DNA from: Salinilacihabitans rarus | Lineage (GTDB): Archaea; Halobacteriota; Halobacteria; Halobacteriales; Natrialbaceae | Assembly: GCF_024296665.1 (NCBI RefSeq) | Contig: NZ_CP100762.1 | Span: forward strand, 744,001 to 808,000 | DNA: 64,000 nucleotides | Direction of reading: 5' to 3' | Part shown: positions 27,093 through 34,876 of the stretch, one piece after another | Layout of the letters: the number at the start of each line of letters is the position of its first letter | Numbering within the stretch: the stretch's first letter is position 1 | The notes under the pieces: model-generated | Told to the model about the DNA's origin: nothing | Seen by the model: only the letters and a program-made list of their open reading frames with translations | Database searches by the model: none | Made by a program: the position numbers and the translations under genes

Positions 27093-28187
27093 TCAGGGAA
27101 GGTAGACCGAATAGTCCGACGGATTCATCGACTCCAATTCAAACGACGTGAGCCCGTCGAAGAACTCCTCAATAACCGTGATGAGATGGTGGAAATCAGC
27201 GATCAAGGCATGCATCATCTCGTTCGGATTCTGCTCCTCAACCTCATACCCCCAGAAGTCCTCAGGCGGAATATCGAATTTCCCGACCGACTCGTACGTG
27301 ATCGTCATGTCGAAATCGCTGACGAAGTTCTCCTCAATCTCGAACTCGTAGCTTCGACTCCCAATCCCGGTAGAGATCGTGAACTCGCGCCCGTCCCCAG
27401 TTCCCCGGTAATCTGCGATACGCCACTCATTCAGCTCTGGTGTTCCGGTCGTGTGGAACGAGACGCGTAACCCGTTGCTATCATCGCTCGTGTCCCCACT
27501 CGCAGCCTTCACCTCTGCTACCTCCCATGGGTGGTCGTCGTATTCCTGCAGACGAGTCTGTAGGTCGGGGACAAGGGAAAGAGACTCTCGATACTCAGAC
27601 CGGGTCGTGTAGTGCAGATCAAACAGTCCACCATCTTCGTCTGGGTCGTAGTCGTCGTCTTTGATGCTCTCGGGTTCCCACGCATCCAATCGTTCCTCTA
27701 CGTCGTCGCTGAAGCTGGGCTTGTCCGACAGTTCCTCCAACAGGCTCGTGATCGAAGGCGGTGTGGTCCCGCTGGACTCGTCACCAGACTCATCGGTGAA
27801 TTTCTCGCGGAGATTCTTGACCCGGGACTGGTACTGCCCTCGGTAGTCCTGGGTGAAATCCAAGATCTCAGCAATATCTCCCTCTGTCAACCCGGGGCCT
27901 GCTGCATCACGGAGGTCATCAGGATCGAGGTCTGACGGGTCTCCCTGCGGCCCGGATTTCTCCGTCCAGTGCAGTCCGACGTCGTACAGCGTCCACGTCA
28001 GGTCTTTCGGGACTTGAACCCCACCGCTCGGACCTTTCCTCGTTGGTTTGTACCCGATTTGCCGGTAGATCTCCTCCGTGACCTCCGGTGCCTGCAGCGG
28101 AATCGGATGGCTCCGACCAGACACCCGTGCATGAACGTAATACCCGTCCCTCTCATTCGAATCAGCATATTCCTTCAAAACCGCCAT
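27093..28187 (-). CDS. Hypothetical protein
   Basis: A 364-residue acidic soluble protein, not recognised. The first 50 residues (KEYADSNERDGYYVHARVSGRSHPIPLQAPEVTEEIYRQIGY) look like a small beta-rich domain. The middle (LTEGDIAEILDFTQDYRGQYQSRVKNL) is helical. The C-terminal 130 residues are rich in strands (FTISTGIGSRSYEFEIEENF) and end in a helix. The ATG at 28187 was chosen over one at 28277 because a GGTATATGAC box lies about 28 nt upstream. It is 65 bases upstream of the CBS gene on the same strand, so they may be co-transcribed. Confidence 0.7.
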   Translation of the reverse strand: MAVLKEYADSNERDGYYVHARVSGRSHPIPLQAPEVTEEIYRQIGYKPTRKGPSGGVQVPKDLTWTLYDVGLHWTEKSGPQGDPSDLDPDDLRDAAGPGLTEGDIAEILDFTQDYRGQYQSRVKNLREKFTDESGDESSGTTPPSITSLLEELSDKPSFSDDVEERLDAWEPESIKDDDYDPDEDGGLFDLHYTTRSEYRESLSLVPDLQTRLQEYDDHPWEVAEVKAASGDTSDDSNGLRVSFHTTGTPELNEWRIADYRGTGDGREFTISTGIGSRSYEFEIEENFVSDFDMTITYESVGKFDIPPEDFWGYEVEEQNPNEMMHALIADFHHLITVIEEFFDGLTSFELESMNPSDYSVYLP

Positions 28188-28490
28188 ACGGCCACCTTGT
28201 CGTGATGTGTCATATACCCCTAGTTCTCCCGCGGCCGACTCCCCCAATGCCCACCAGGAACTCCTGTACGAGACCACCTGCGAAAACGAGTGGGTGAAAC
28301 TCTTAATTGATGATCGGTTCCAGCAGTCGTGCTGAATGGAGCGCGCAAGTAGGTCACCCCTCTAAATACTGCTATGCCAACGGTGGTCTGCTTCCATAGA
28401 CAAATGGTTCAGGATTCCGATCACCCCTACCATCCCTCCGCTTAAATGTCAGTTACTCATATATGCCGGCAAAGACGGTGCCACGTGGCC
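28188..28490. other. Intergenic promoter region
   Basis: A 303-base AT-rich region between divergent genes. It contains the GTATATGAC box for the minus-strand gene near 28210 and a TCATATATG box near 28457 for the plus-strand peptidase. No gene or RNA was seen. Confidence 0.5.
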
Positions 28491-29123
28491 ATGTTCGGAA
28501 AGATGCAGTCCGGGCTAACTCAACTTTACGCACAGAATCGGGGAGGAGTCACAGATACCGGAGAATACTCTGCCCGCGGGATTTCACGGACTGTGTACTG
28601 GTTCCACGACGAGAGCAAACGGATGGGTGACTACTCTCCCTTTGGCACACTATTACTGAACGAGCAAGCCAAGGAGGATTTCTCAGAAGACGTGGTCGAC
28701 TACGTATTCCTCCACGAGGTCGGTCACGACCAGATGGGATTCATCGGAAGGACCCTGTTCTGGATATTCTACCTCACGTTCGGCCTGCTCCTTCTCGCCG
28801 GGATAATAGCCTTACCACGAACCCTCGTTGCAGCCTTCCAGTTCGCACCTTCCACAGTTATGGTACCCGCGTATCTGGTCGCAGGGATTGGGATCACCGT
28901 CGCCGCCATGCTTCCGTTCGCAGCCGTTTGCTGGATCGATGAGACACTGGCCGAACTCTTTGCTATCTCCAAGATTGGACGATCACAGTATCGGTCCGTA
29001 CTCGACGAGGTTAAGGAGGAGTCAGATGCTGGACTCATTCGCAGGATTCGCCTCCGAATTCAGTACCCACCTGAATCATTGATCCTCTGGATCGCACGTA
29101 AGCGAGGAATCGGCAGCCAATAG
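28491..29123 (+). CDS. Membrane-bound HEXXH metallopeptidase
   Basis: A 210-residue membrane protein. The zinc motif HEVGH is in VDYVFLHEVGHDQMGFIG, about residue 80, and a downstream glutamate in CWIDETLAELFAISKIG fits the third ligand of gluzincins. Two to three transmembrane helices lie between them (TLFWIFYLTFGLLLLAGIIAL and VMVPAYLVAGIGITVAAMLPFAAV), an arrangement like M48/HtpX-type peptidases. The start at 28491 follows a CATATATG box by about 30 nt; an in-frame ATG at 28446 overlaps that box and is less likely. Substrate unknown. Confidence 0.75.
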   Translation: MFGKMQSGLTQLYAQNRGGVTDTGEYSARGISRTVYWFHDESKRMGDYSPFGTLLLNEQAKEDFSEDVVDYVFLHEVGHDQMGFIGRTLFWIFYLTFGLLLLAGIIALPRTLVAAFQFAPSTVMVPAYLVAGIGITVAAMLPFAAVCWIDETLAELFAISKIGRSQYRSVLDEVKEESDAGLIRRIRLRIQYPPESLILWIARKRGIGSQ

Positions 29124-29180
29124 AATCCTGGATTCGTGAGAAAGTTTATGAGAATCTATCTGAAAAAGACCAGGTAAGAA

Positions 29181-29504
29181 ATGGTGGGTGTGTTCGGGTC
29201 GATCCGATACGTCATCAATACCTATCTCAGTAGTGCCGTCGGGAACTTCTTCCAGTTCGGCCGCCAGCAACTCGGTCTTCTCGTAGTACTCACTCTCGCC
29301 GGATCAGCACTCCTCGGCGTCTCACCGGTAGAAGCCATCAAAACAGTTGGAGCGATAAGTCTACGCCGAACTACCGCTCTCTGGGGGATTACCTCTGTGC
29401 GACGAGCTGTCACCACCGGACTAATCGAGATTCTAGTCTGGGAAGGAATTGCCTTCCTCGGGTGCGCTGTCAGCGGCTTCAGGCTGTATCAAAACACGGA
29501 CTGA
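29181..29504 (+). CDS. Small membrane protein
   Basis: A 107-residue protein with two hydrophobic segments, LGLLVVLTLAGSALLGVSPV and GLIEILVWEGIAFLGCAVSGF, and a short soluble middle. No family was recognised. It follows the metallopeptidase by 57 bases on the same strand; a GTTTATGAG box before the ATG suggests its own promoter. It may be a partner of the peptidase. Confidence 0.6.
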   Translation: MVGVFGSIRYVINTYLSSAVGNFFQFGRQQLGLLVVLTLAGSALLGVSPVEAIKTVGAISLRRTTALWGITSVRRAVTTGLIEILVWEGIAFLGCAVSGFRLYQNTD

Positions 29505-29641
29505 ACCACAACAATCCCTGAATTCAATTTCTGGACTGTCCGAGCATGGCCGAGTTCTGACGCTGAGGGTTTCAATAGGGCCGAACGGTGAAAAGAGAAA
29601 CCTGTGGATTTGGGCCAAAGGGCAGCAGGCCGCGAATCTGA

Positions 29642-30364
29642 TCAGTCGTCGCTCCCGACTGGTCCGAGTCGTCGAACTCGCCCGGCCTCCACGAGCCGTT
29701 TCAACCCGTCTCGGGTCGGCCACCCCCACGGTGCTTCCTCCACCTGCTGATTTGGCGCAATGGCGCGGAAATGGGACCCGTAGCCGTTCGTGACGAGGCG
29801 GCGTTGACACCCGGCGATCTCGAACATCCCGAGATCCAACCCGTCGGCGAGCCGACCGATGTGAGCCGCACCCGCTCGATACCCCAAGATCAGCTTCGGA
29901 CGGAACTCAGCCATGCTTTCTACGGGAAACTCGTAATTCTTGTACGTGATTGGCGTCCCCAGTTCCAACACGTCTCCCCACGGGTCGTACACGCCGAGTT
30001 CGAACGGCTCCGCTAACTCAGGTTCGAGCGCCTGTCGGGCTGCCCGTCGCTGATCGTCGTGATCCGTGTGGAACACCCAGTACATCACGAACCCTAACCG
30101 GAGTGCCTCCCGCGTCTTCTCCCGGTACGGTTGCTCCGACCCCGCCACGAACTCAATCCACCGATTCACCCCTTCACCGAGAATCATGCAATCCGGCACC
30201 CGATCCGCGACCGTCCGCTCAAACCGATACTCCCCCGGGAACCACGGGTCTCGCTTCTCACGTTTCCGCCGGTCCAACGCCACCTTCCCCCACAAATGCT
30301 CCGGCGACTCACTGCCCGCCGACCGCAACCGGTCCGGACACCCCCAGATCTCAAACTCACGCAT
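29642..30364 (-). CDS. Probable PD-(D/E)XK nuclease, last gene of HRAMP operon
   Basis: A 240-residue protein. The N-terminal half reads like a CoiA/VSR-type nuclease: HLWGKVALDRRKRE, then RTVADRVPDCMILGEGVNRWIEFVAGSEQPYREKTREALRLG, with a P-D, a conserved E (WIEF) and a helix of charged residues, then FVMYWVFHTD. The C-terminal half has GYRAGAAHIGRLADGLDLGMFEIAGC and RLVTNGYGSHFRA. The ATG at 30364 is used rather than a TTG two codons earlier. It is 27 bases after the exonuclease gene, so it belongs to the same transcript and could supply DNA-cleaving activity to the RAMP complex. The nuclease call is moderate. Confidence 0.7.
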   Translation of the reverse strand: MREFEIWGCPDRLRSAGSESPEHLWGKVALDRRKREKRDPWFPGEYRFERTVADRVPDCMILGEGVNRWIEFVAGSEQPYREKTREALRLGFVMYWVFHTDHDDQRRAARQALEPELAEPFELGVYDPWGDVLELGTPITYKNYEFPVESMAEFRPKLILGYRAGAAHIGRLADGLDLGMFEIAGCQRRLVTNGYGSHFRAIAPNQQVEEAPWGWPTRDGLKRLVEAGRVRRLGPVGSDD

Positions 30365-30391
30365 CCACAACCCACCCCGTCAACACCCAGC

Positions 30392-31057
30392 TCATTCGCC
30401 TGCCCTCGTTGGTGTCAACGACTTCACGCCGAAATCCGACTTGCTACAGTACCGTTCAGCGACCCGGCCAAGCGCCTGCGTCCGCAGCACGTCCGCCACG
30501 TTGTGCAAGGTGAGCTCTGCGAACCACCCGTTCTCGAACGCCGCCACAGCCGCCTCACTCCCATCGAACGGATCCACAGCACCGTACTCGCCATCACACA
30601 GCACCTCGTACACTCCGGCCAGGTCTCGATGCTCCTCGCCGTCAACGGTCGTGTTGAACCGGTCGGCGACGACCGACATCACATCCGCGTACGCCACATC
30701 AGCGAACGGCCACGCCACCCCGAGCCGTGCGTACCGCGTCCGGAGGAACGGCACGTCGAACCCGCCGCGCCACCGCTCCCCATTATACGCGACCAGGAGC
30801 ACGTCCGACCCGCAGAGCCGATCCGCAACGAACCCAGACACGGCCACGAGCAACCCTTCCTCAGACGCGTGCGTCGACACGTTCACCACCGCATCCGTCG
30901 CTGCCTCCACCTCACTCGTCACGTCACCGGGCGGCCGACCGCCCGTCTGCACGAACACGCGCACCCTCATCGACAACCCGAACCCGACCACCGTCACTTC
31001 GTCCTCGACGTCGAATCCGGTCGTCTCGATGTCGAACGCCACTTGCTCCAGCACCAC
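30392..31057 (-). CDS. DnaQ-like 3'-5' exonuclease in HRAMP operon
   Basis: A 221-residue RNase H-fold exonuclease of the DEDD superfamily. ExoI is VAFDIETTGFD (residues 6-16), ExoII is LLVAYNGERWRGGFDVPFLRTRYARLG near 87-113, and YADVMSVVADRFN continues the domain. The C-terminal part ALGRVAERYCSKSDFGVKSL is divergent, so the last acidic ligand is not obvious. The GTG start overlaps the TAG stop of the Cas5-like gene by one base, showing tight coupling. Within the HRAMP context it is a candidate nuclease for target or guide processing. Confidence 0.8.
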   Translation of the reverse strand: MVLEQVAFDIETTGFDVEDEVTVVGFGLSMRVRVFVQTGGRPPGDVTSEVEAATDAVVNVSTHASEEGLLVAVSGFVADRLCGSDVLLVAYNGERWRGGFDVPFLRTRYARLGVAWPFADVAYADVMSVVADRFNTTVDGEEHRDLAGVYEVLCDGEYGAVDPFDGSEAAVAAFENGWFAELTLHNVADVLRTQALGRVAERYCSKSDFGVKSLTPTRAGE

Positions 31058-32028
31058 TACGACTCACCTCCTGCCGCGGCAACTCCGCGCTCCGGAACCC
31101 GATCCTCACCCGCCGGGCGAACACGGAACTCACCGAACCCGAGGCGAGAATGCGTCCCCACACGCAGCACGCCGTTCTTCGCCGTCTCCACCGGGTCATC
31201 ACCAGCATACCGGACGACCTGTCCGTGATCCACCGTCTTTACCGCGTACGTCTCATCACCATCCACGAGCCGCGTCTCCCGACGACGCAGCCCAGTCGAT
31301 GACGGGGCATTCGTCTCCCCTGTATCGACACGCCACCACCACGGCACGCTCTGCGAATCGCCACTCGGATGCTCCGAATCCATCACGTACGGAGACACCA
31401 ACTCGATCCGGCACGACTCCGCGCTCGACTGCGCTGCTTCCAACCGCGAGTAGTCCAGCGACTCCAAGTCCACGAGTTGCGTGTCGACTAGCGACAGTTC
31501 ACCGAACCCGTAGTTCCGCGCGCCGCCGACCTGCAGCCCGTCGAGCACATCCTCAGCGACCGGCACAACCTCGTCATCGCCCCGGCCTCCGTGCAGGTAG
31601 CAGTGAACGTACCACGACACTGAGCGCCGCCGATTCCGTTGCCCGGCCGGTCGCCCAAACCAGCACGTCCCATCGAACGACACCCGATCACCGTGCCGTT
31701 GCAGATCGTAAGCGTTGTGCGCGTCCCGCGACCGTGACGACAGTAACCATCGTTGCGCCGGGTCACGGAACACGAATAAATCCTCGTACGAGGTAACGTC
31801 AGGCAGCGACTGCCCGAGTTTGCCTGCGTACCCGTCTTTGGAGTGTTGCTCTGGGTACTCTCCGTACTCGCCCGGTAGGAACACGCCGTGACTCACGTGC
31901 AGCGACCGACGCGTCTCAGCATCGACCTGCCGCGCAACAGCGTTGAACAACGCGTTCCCCGTCACGAAGTACGGATGCCCGAGATACTGCCCATCCAGCT
32001 CGAACAACACCTGCTGGAGCCGCGTCAT
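31057..32028 (-). CDS. Cas5-like RAMP protein of HRAMP module
   Basis: A 323-residue protein with a diverged RAMP (RRM-fold) architecture. It begins LQQVLFELDGQYLGHPYFVTGNALFNAVA and has two glycine-rich loops: LQVGGARNYGFGELSL near residue 163 and THSRLGFGEFRV near the C-terminus, the usual signature of Cas5/Cas7-type proteins. The placement between a conserved unknown gene and a nuclease matches the described haloarchaeal HRAMP modules, which contain distant Cas5 and Cas7 homologues without a CRISPR array. The ATG at 32028 overlaps the stop of a small repeat ORF (ATGA). RNA binding is inferred. Confidence 0.78.
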   Translation of the reverse strand: MTRLQQVLFELDGQYLGHPYFVTGNALFNAVARQVDAETRRSLHVSHGVFLPGEYGEYPEQHSKDGYAGKLGQSLPDVTSYEDLFVFRDPAQRWLLSSRSRDAHNAYDLQRHGDRVSFDGTCWFGRPAGQRNRRRSVSWYVHCYLHGGRGDDEVVPVAEDVLDGLQVGGARNYGFGELSLVDTQLVDLESLDYSRLEAAQSSAESCRIELVSPYVMDSEHPSGDSQSVPWWWRVDTGETNAPSSTGLRRRETRLVDGDETYAVKTVDHGQVVRYAGDDPVETAKNGVLRVGTHSRLGFGEFRVRPAGEDRVPERGVAAAGGES

Positions 32029-32339
32029 GCACAACCCCCCGTGTTTCCAGTCCACACACTGATACGACGCGACACAACTTCGACGACACCCCACGGGACA
32101 CACACGCTCTTTCCAGCGTCACGACCGGGACAGCGGCTGTAGCTAGCGAACCATCGAACCGGGGCACGACGATCTCGACCGGTGCGTGTCCGGACCCCCC
32201 ACACCCTGTTTCCAGTGTCTTTCACCACTCGCCGCGACTCGACACACACCCCATTTCCAGTGTCCTCACACGCCTCGTTTCCAGTGCCACGGGCGCGAGA
32301 CCGGCTCTCGTCATCGAACACGGTACACACGTCACGCAT
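32025..32339 (-). CDS. Small Cys-containing repeat ORF inside HRAMP operon
   Basis: This 104-codon frame fills what would otherwise be a 303-base gap in a tightly packed operon. It starts ATGCGTGA across the stop of the 291-residue protein (8-nt overlap) and its TGA overlaps the ATG of the Cas5-like gene (ATGA). The translation MRDVCTVFDDESRSRARG is followed by five copies of a [DG]-T-G-N-x-V-C-V-like motif (GTGNEACE, DTGNGVCV, DTGNRVWG, DAGKSVCV, WTGNTGGC). All intervals are multiples of three. It has no known family and its composition is unusual, so it may instead be a translated repeat region with a non-coding role. Confidence 0.45.
   Translation of the reverse strand: MRDVCTVFDDESRSRARGTGNEACEDTGNGVCVESRRVVKDTGNRVWGVRTRTGRDRRAPVRWFASYSRCPGRDAGKSVCVPWGVVEVVSRRISVWTGNTGGCA
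32044..32300 (-). repeat. Five interspersed short repeats inside HRAMP operon
   Basis: On the minus strand the motif GACACTGGAAACnGGGTGTG occurs in five degenerate copies. The invariant TTTCCAG core (plus strand) starts at 32044, 32110, 32209, 32254 and 32278. Spacings are 66, 99, 45 and 24 bases, all multiples of three but not regular like a CRISPR array. The copies lie between the conserved unknown gene and the Cas5-like gene. Confidence 0.75.
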
Positions 32340-33207
32340 CACGCCCATCACCTCCCGTACCAGCAGCCACTGGATCCAACGCCGCGACGTACTCTTCGAT
32401 GAACTGGAGCGCCGCCGACCACGACCGGACCCGTCGTAGTTGCGCATCGAGCACCCGCCACCGACGCGCCCTATCCACATCGAACGGGACCGCCGGCAAC
32501 CGCGCCCACACGTCAGCAAACGACCGCGCCGGCGCGCCACCAAGCCGCGCCGCCGGACGATCACCCGGCTCACCAGTCACGTGCACCGCGAACCCCGACG
32601 TTACCAGCACCGTGCGATGCGGCACGACCGCTGGCCCAGTAGTCCCGTCACGCTCGCTGACCGCAAGGAACAACTCATCGAACTCGAACCCCGACCGGTA
32701 ATTATCCAGCAGGGCAGCTGCCAGCAGCGTGTGGTACTTCAACGACGTGTACGGATAGTACGGAGACTCACTGAACAACGACGTCACCACCGAATCCAGC
32801 CACGCCGAATGCAACGCCTCGGCATCCTCCACGCTGATCAGTTCGGTTAACGACCCGCCGACATCACCGACCGGCTCCACCGTCGACGCCACCTTTCCGG
32901 TCAGCAGCGACACCCGAAACCACGACTCGTGCGCATCCAGCGTCTGTTCTGGTTCTCCGCGCGGCCGGCTGAGTAACGCCGCATCCCGATCCGCACCCAA
33001 CGGCACCTGCTCGTTCACCCGCATCCCCCGGAACGAGTCTTCAGCGTGCTCGTGACCACGCATCCGCGCCTTGTGGATATCGTGCCTGTACACCGCGACC
33101 ATCGGATCCACACCCGAGTCACCCGACTTCTGCTTCGACACGAACGGGCGGATCGACTCCGACGGCGGCTGCAACGACTCCTCACCCGAGTCACCAGGAT
33201 CCGTCAC
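32332..33207 (-). CDS. Conserved uncharacterised HRAMP protein
   Basis: A 291-residue soluble protein. It starts with a polar, probably flexible region (residues 1-55), then DPMVAVYRHDIHKARMRGHEHAEDSFRG. The core (about 90-230) alternates strands and helices: WFRVSLLTGKVAS, YYPYTSLKYHTLLAAALLDNYRSGFEFDELFLAVSERDG, and HRTVLVTSGFAVHVTGEP. No domain is recognised. Its position between Cas7-like and Cas5-like genes, with a 4-nt overlap to the former, fits the uncharacterised conserved component reported for HRAMP systems. It might serve as the large or small subunit of the complex; that is inference. Confidence 0.75.
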   Translation of the reverse strand: MTDPGDSGEESLQPPSESIRPFVSKQKSGDSGVDPMVAVYRHDIHKARMRGHEHAEDSFRGMRVNEQVPLGADRDAALLSRPRGEPEQTLDAHESWFRVSLLTGKVASTVEPVGDVGGSLTELISVEDAEALHSAWLDSVVTSLFSESPYYPYTSLKYHTLLAAALLDNYRSGFEFDELFLAVSERDGTTGPAVVPHRTVLVTSGFAVHVTGEPGDRPAARLGGAPARSFADVWARLPAVPFDVDRARRWRVLDAQLRRVRSWSAALQFIEEYVAALDPVAAGTGGDGRDA

Positions 33208-34160
33208 GCCGACCCACCTCCCGGCACCGCAACGTCCCCATCACGCGCCGCCACACGCGCCTGCAACGCCCGCACGAACGCCGGACGACACTCAGCCGCC
33301 CACATCTCATCCTTCTCCTCCATCGCCTGCGTCACCGCCTGTGCCCTGTTGAACACACGGCGGACCTCCTGCTCACTGTACAGCGGGTTAATCACCCAGA
33401 CGTCAGCGATGCCAGCACCGAAGTTCCGAGCGCCACCGACCTGGAACTCGAACTGATCACTATGCGCGTCGAGGAACGACACCGCTTCTAACAGTAGGCC
33501 GACGAACTCCGGCTTCAACTCTCGGAGCGTCAGCTTCCACGTCCCCTCGACGTTCCCGAGGACATCCCGGTCCGCTTGCCGGAGCGGCTGGCCACCGTCC
33601 TCCTTGTTCCGCGACCGTACCTGGTTCGAGATTTGTCGGAAGTGTGCCTCCGCCTCTCCGTCCAGGACATCCACCTGTCTCCGGATTGGTGAAAACGACA
33701 CCGGGCGACGCAGCAACGTCCCCGGCTTATCACCGAACCCACCAAACAGGTCGTAGATCACACACCCATCGTCGTGTTCGTCGAGACACGAACCCTTCTC
33801 GTGGTAACCCGAATCGAGGTCGCGCTCGTACACGTTCGCACGCATGTAATCAGCGTCCGGTTCACCCGGATGACACGCCGTCGTCCCAGCAATCTGGAGC
33901 ACCTGCTCACAGCCGTGCCGCAGCCACCCAGACAGCGTGAACGGGCTGATTTGTCCTTCAATCTGATTCATCGGATCGTCCGCCTCGTACCGATCCGCCG
34001 ACGCATGATGCCGATCCGTGACGATTCCGTCTCCTGGGGAGAGCAGATCAATTTCGAGCCCCACGTACACGTGCGGTAGCAACATCTCCTCCACCGACCG
34101 CGGCAGGTCCAACTCGACATCGAGATGCGAATCCACGAGCGCCGACTCGCTCGACGTCAT
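33204..34160 (-). CDS. Cas7-like RAMP protein of HRAMP module
   Basis: A 318-residue RAMP-fold protein. It has VYVGLEIDLLSPGDGI as a first strand, then QIEGQISPFTLSGWLRHGCEQVL, comparable to the P-x-S-x-x-x-G-x-x-R segment of Csm3/Csf2-type Cas7, and GKPGTLLRRPVSFSPIRRQVD in the thumb region. Near residue 247 the loop QVGGARNFGAGIADVWVINP is the RAMP glycine-rich signature. This makes it the likely backbone subunit that would polymerise along a guide RNA. No catalytic Asp of type III Cas7 is evident. It overlaps its neighbours on both sides by 4 nt (ATGA). Confidence 0.8.
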   Translation of the reverse strand: MTSSESALVDSHLDVELDLPRSVEEMLLPHVYVGLEIDLLSPGDGIVTDRHHASADRYEADDPMNQIEGQISPFTLSGWLRHGCEQVLQIAGTTACHPGEPDADYMRANVYERDLDSGYHEKGSCLDEHDDGCVIYDLFGGFGDKPGTLLRRPVSFSPIRRQVDVLDGEAEAHFRQISNQVRSRNKEDGGQPLRQADRDVLGNVEGTWKLTLRELKPEFVGLLLEAVSFLDAHSDQFEFQVGGARNFGAGIADVWVINPLYSEQEVRRVFNRAQAVTQAMEEKDEMWAAECRPAFVRALQARVAARDGDVAVPGGGSA

Positions 34161-34690
34161 CGCTCACCACCCCAGAACAACCCGCGAACCACGCCGCCAT
34201 CTGGTCGACCCGCACGACGTTGCGCCTCACCCAAAGACACCTTCGCAGGCGATTCAGGCGTTTCCTGTGCCTCAACATCAGACGCGACGTTTGCAACCGA
34301 ACCACCATCTGGGACCAGACGGACGGACTTCGTCGCCGCCGCACTTACCGCCACAACTTCCGGCGAGAGCAACACCGGCCACGACGACTGCGTCGCGCCA
34401 TCGCTGCACCATCCAACACGACCCTCAACCACCAGTTCACGCACACCCAGCGTATACTCCTCGGGAAGCTCGTGCGCTTCACCACTGCACACCACGTAAC
34501 CGACCTGAAACATCACCTCTCCGGCTGGACGAAACACGTACACAACAACCGATTCACCCTCACGAAGAGGCGAGCCGCACACTTGACACGTCGCGACCCC
34601 TTCCCCGAGCGAAATTTTTTCCAGTTGGTTTATTTCTTCAGTGAAATCTCGATCCGTGCCTTCTTGTCGGTCTGGAATTGAATCCTCCAT
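34157..34690 (-). CDS. Zinc-finger protein, first gene of HRAMP operon
   Basis: A 177-residue protein with a treble-clef-like zinc site: ATCQVCGSPLREGESVVVYVFRP gives C-x2-C, and YVVCSGEAHELP supplies a later Cys and His. The segment FTLGVRELVV-like (EYTLGVRELVVEGRVGWCSDGATQSSW) is a block I associate with a widespread haloarchaeal family of unknown role. The last 60 residues are low-complexity. The gene overlaps the Cas7-like gene by 4 nt and is preceded by a long leader with hairpins, unusual in a genome dominated by leaderless starts. It may be structural (a Cas8/Csf1-like position) or regulatory. Confidence 0.75.
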   Translation of the reverse strand: MEDSIPDRQEGTDRDFTEEINQLEKISLGEGVATCQVCGSPLREGESVVVYVFRPAGEVMFQVGYVVCSGEAHELPEEYTLGVRELVVEGRVGWCSDGATQSSWPVLLSPEVVAVSAAATKSVRLVPDGGSVANVASDVEAQETPESPAKVSLGEAQRRAGRPDGGVVRGLFWGGER

Positions 34691-34710
34691 TGGGGTTACC
34701 TCGGATTACC

Positions 34711-34782
34711 AGGAAGCCCCGCCCGCGTGCTCCACCACGCGGGTATCCTCTACGCTGGATCTCCCGTTGGGCCGGGCTTCCT
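34711..34782. ncRNA. Hairpin-rich leader element upstream of HRAMP operon
   Basis: A nested structure can be drawn on either strand. An inner hairpin has an 8-bp perfect stem CCCGCGTG / CACGCGGG (34722-34729 with 34736-34743) and a 6-nt loop. An outer stem AGGAAGCCC / GGGCTTCCT pairs 34711-34719 with 34774-34782. It lies in the apparent 5' leader of the HRAMP operon (start codon at 34690). The plus-strand reading GGAAGCCCCGCCC followed by a hairpin resembles the ends of haloarchaeal IS200/IS605-type elements and their TnpB-associated RNA. It could be a solo transposon end or a functional RNA; neither is proven. Confidence 0.5.
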
Positions 34783-34785
34783 TAT

Positions 34786-34807
34786 CCAATGCATTAGCAC
34801 GCATTGG
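34786..34807. promoter_or_regulatory. 22-bp palindromic operator, copy 1
   Basis: This site has arms CCAATGC and GCATTGG around an 8-nt centre. It lies on the HRAMP side, where the minus-strand TTTTA box at 34808-34812 would place the transcription start just inside it. Its sequence matches copy 2 at 18 of 22 positions. Confidence 0.65.
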
Positions 34808-34818
34808 TAAAAGCGTTA

Positions 34819-34840
34819 CCATTGCATTAGGATGCATTGG
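34819..34840. promoter_or_regulatory. 22-bp palindromic operator, copy 2
   Basis: Arms CCATTGC and GCATTGG flank an 8-nt centre. The centre-to-centre distance from copy 1 is 33 bases, about three helical turns, so two dimers could bind on one face. It lies immediately upstream of the ATTAAACC box (34849-34856) of the winged-helix gene. The obvious candidate binder is that adjacent regulator. Confidence 0.65.
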
Positions 34841-34876
34841 GTGCAAGAGATTAAACCCCTTCTACAGGTAGATGCA

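Noticed and set aside
30066-31796. A 576-codon plus-strand frame.
   Set aside because: It is Ser/Thr/Arg/Pro-rich, and runs opposite genes with clear DnaQ and RAMP motifs on the minus strand.
32025-32300. CRISPR array in the HRAMP operon.
   Set aside because: The five repeats are degenerate and spaced irregularly (24-99 bases), with no uniform spacers; I report them as repeats, not as an array.
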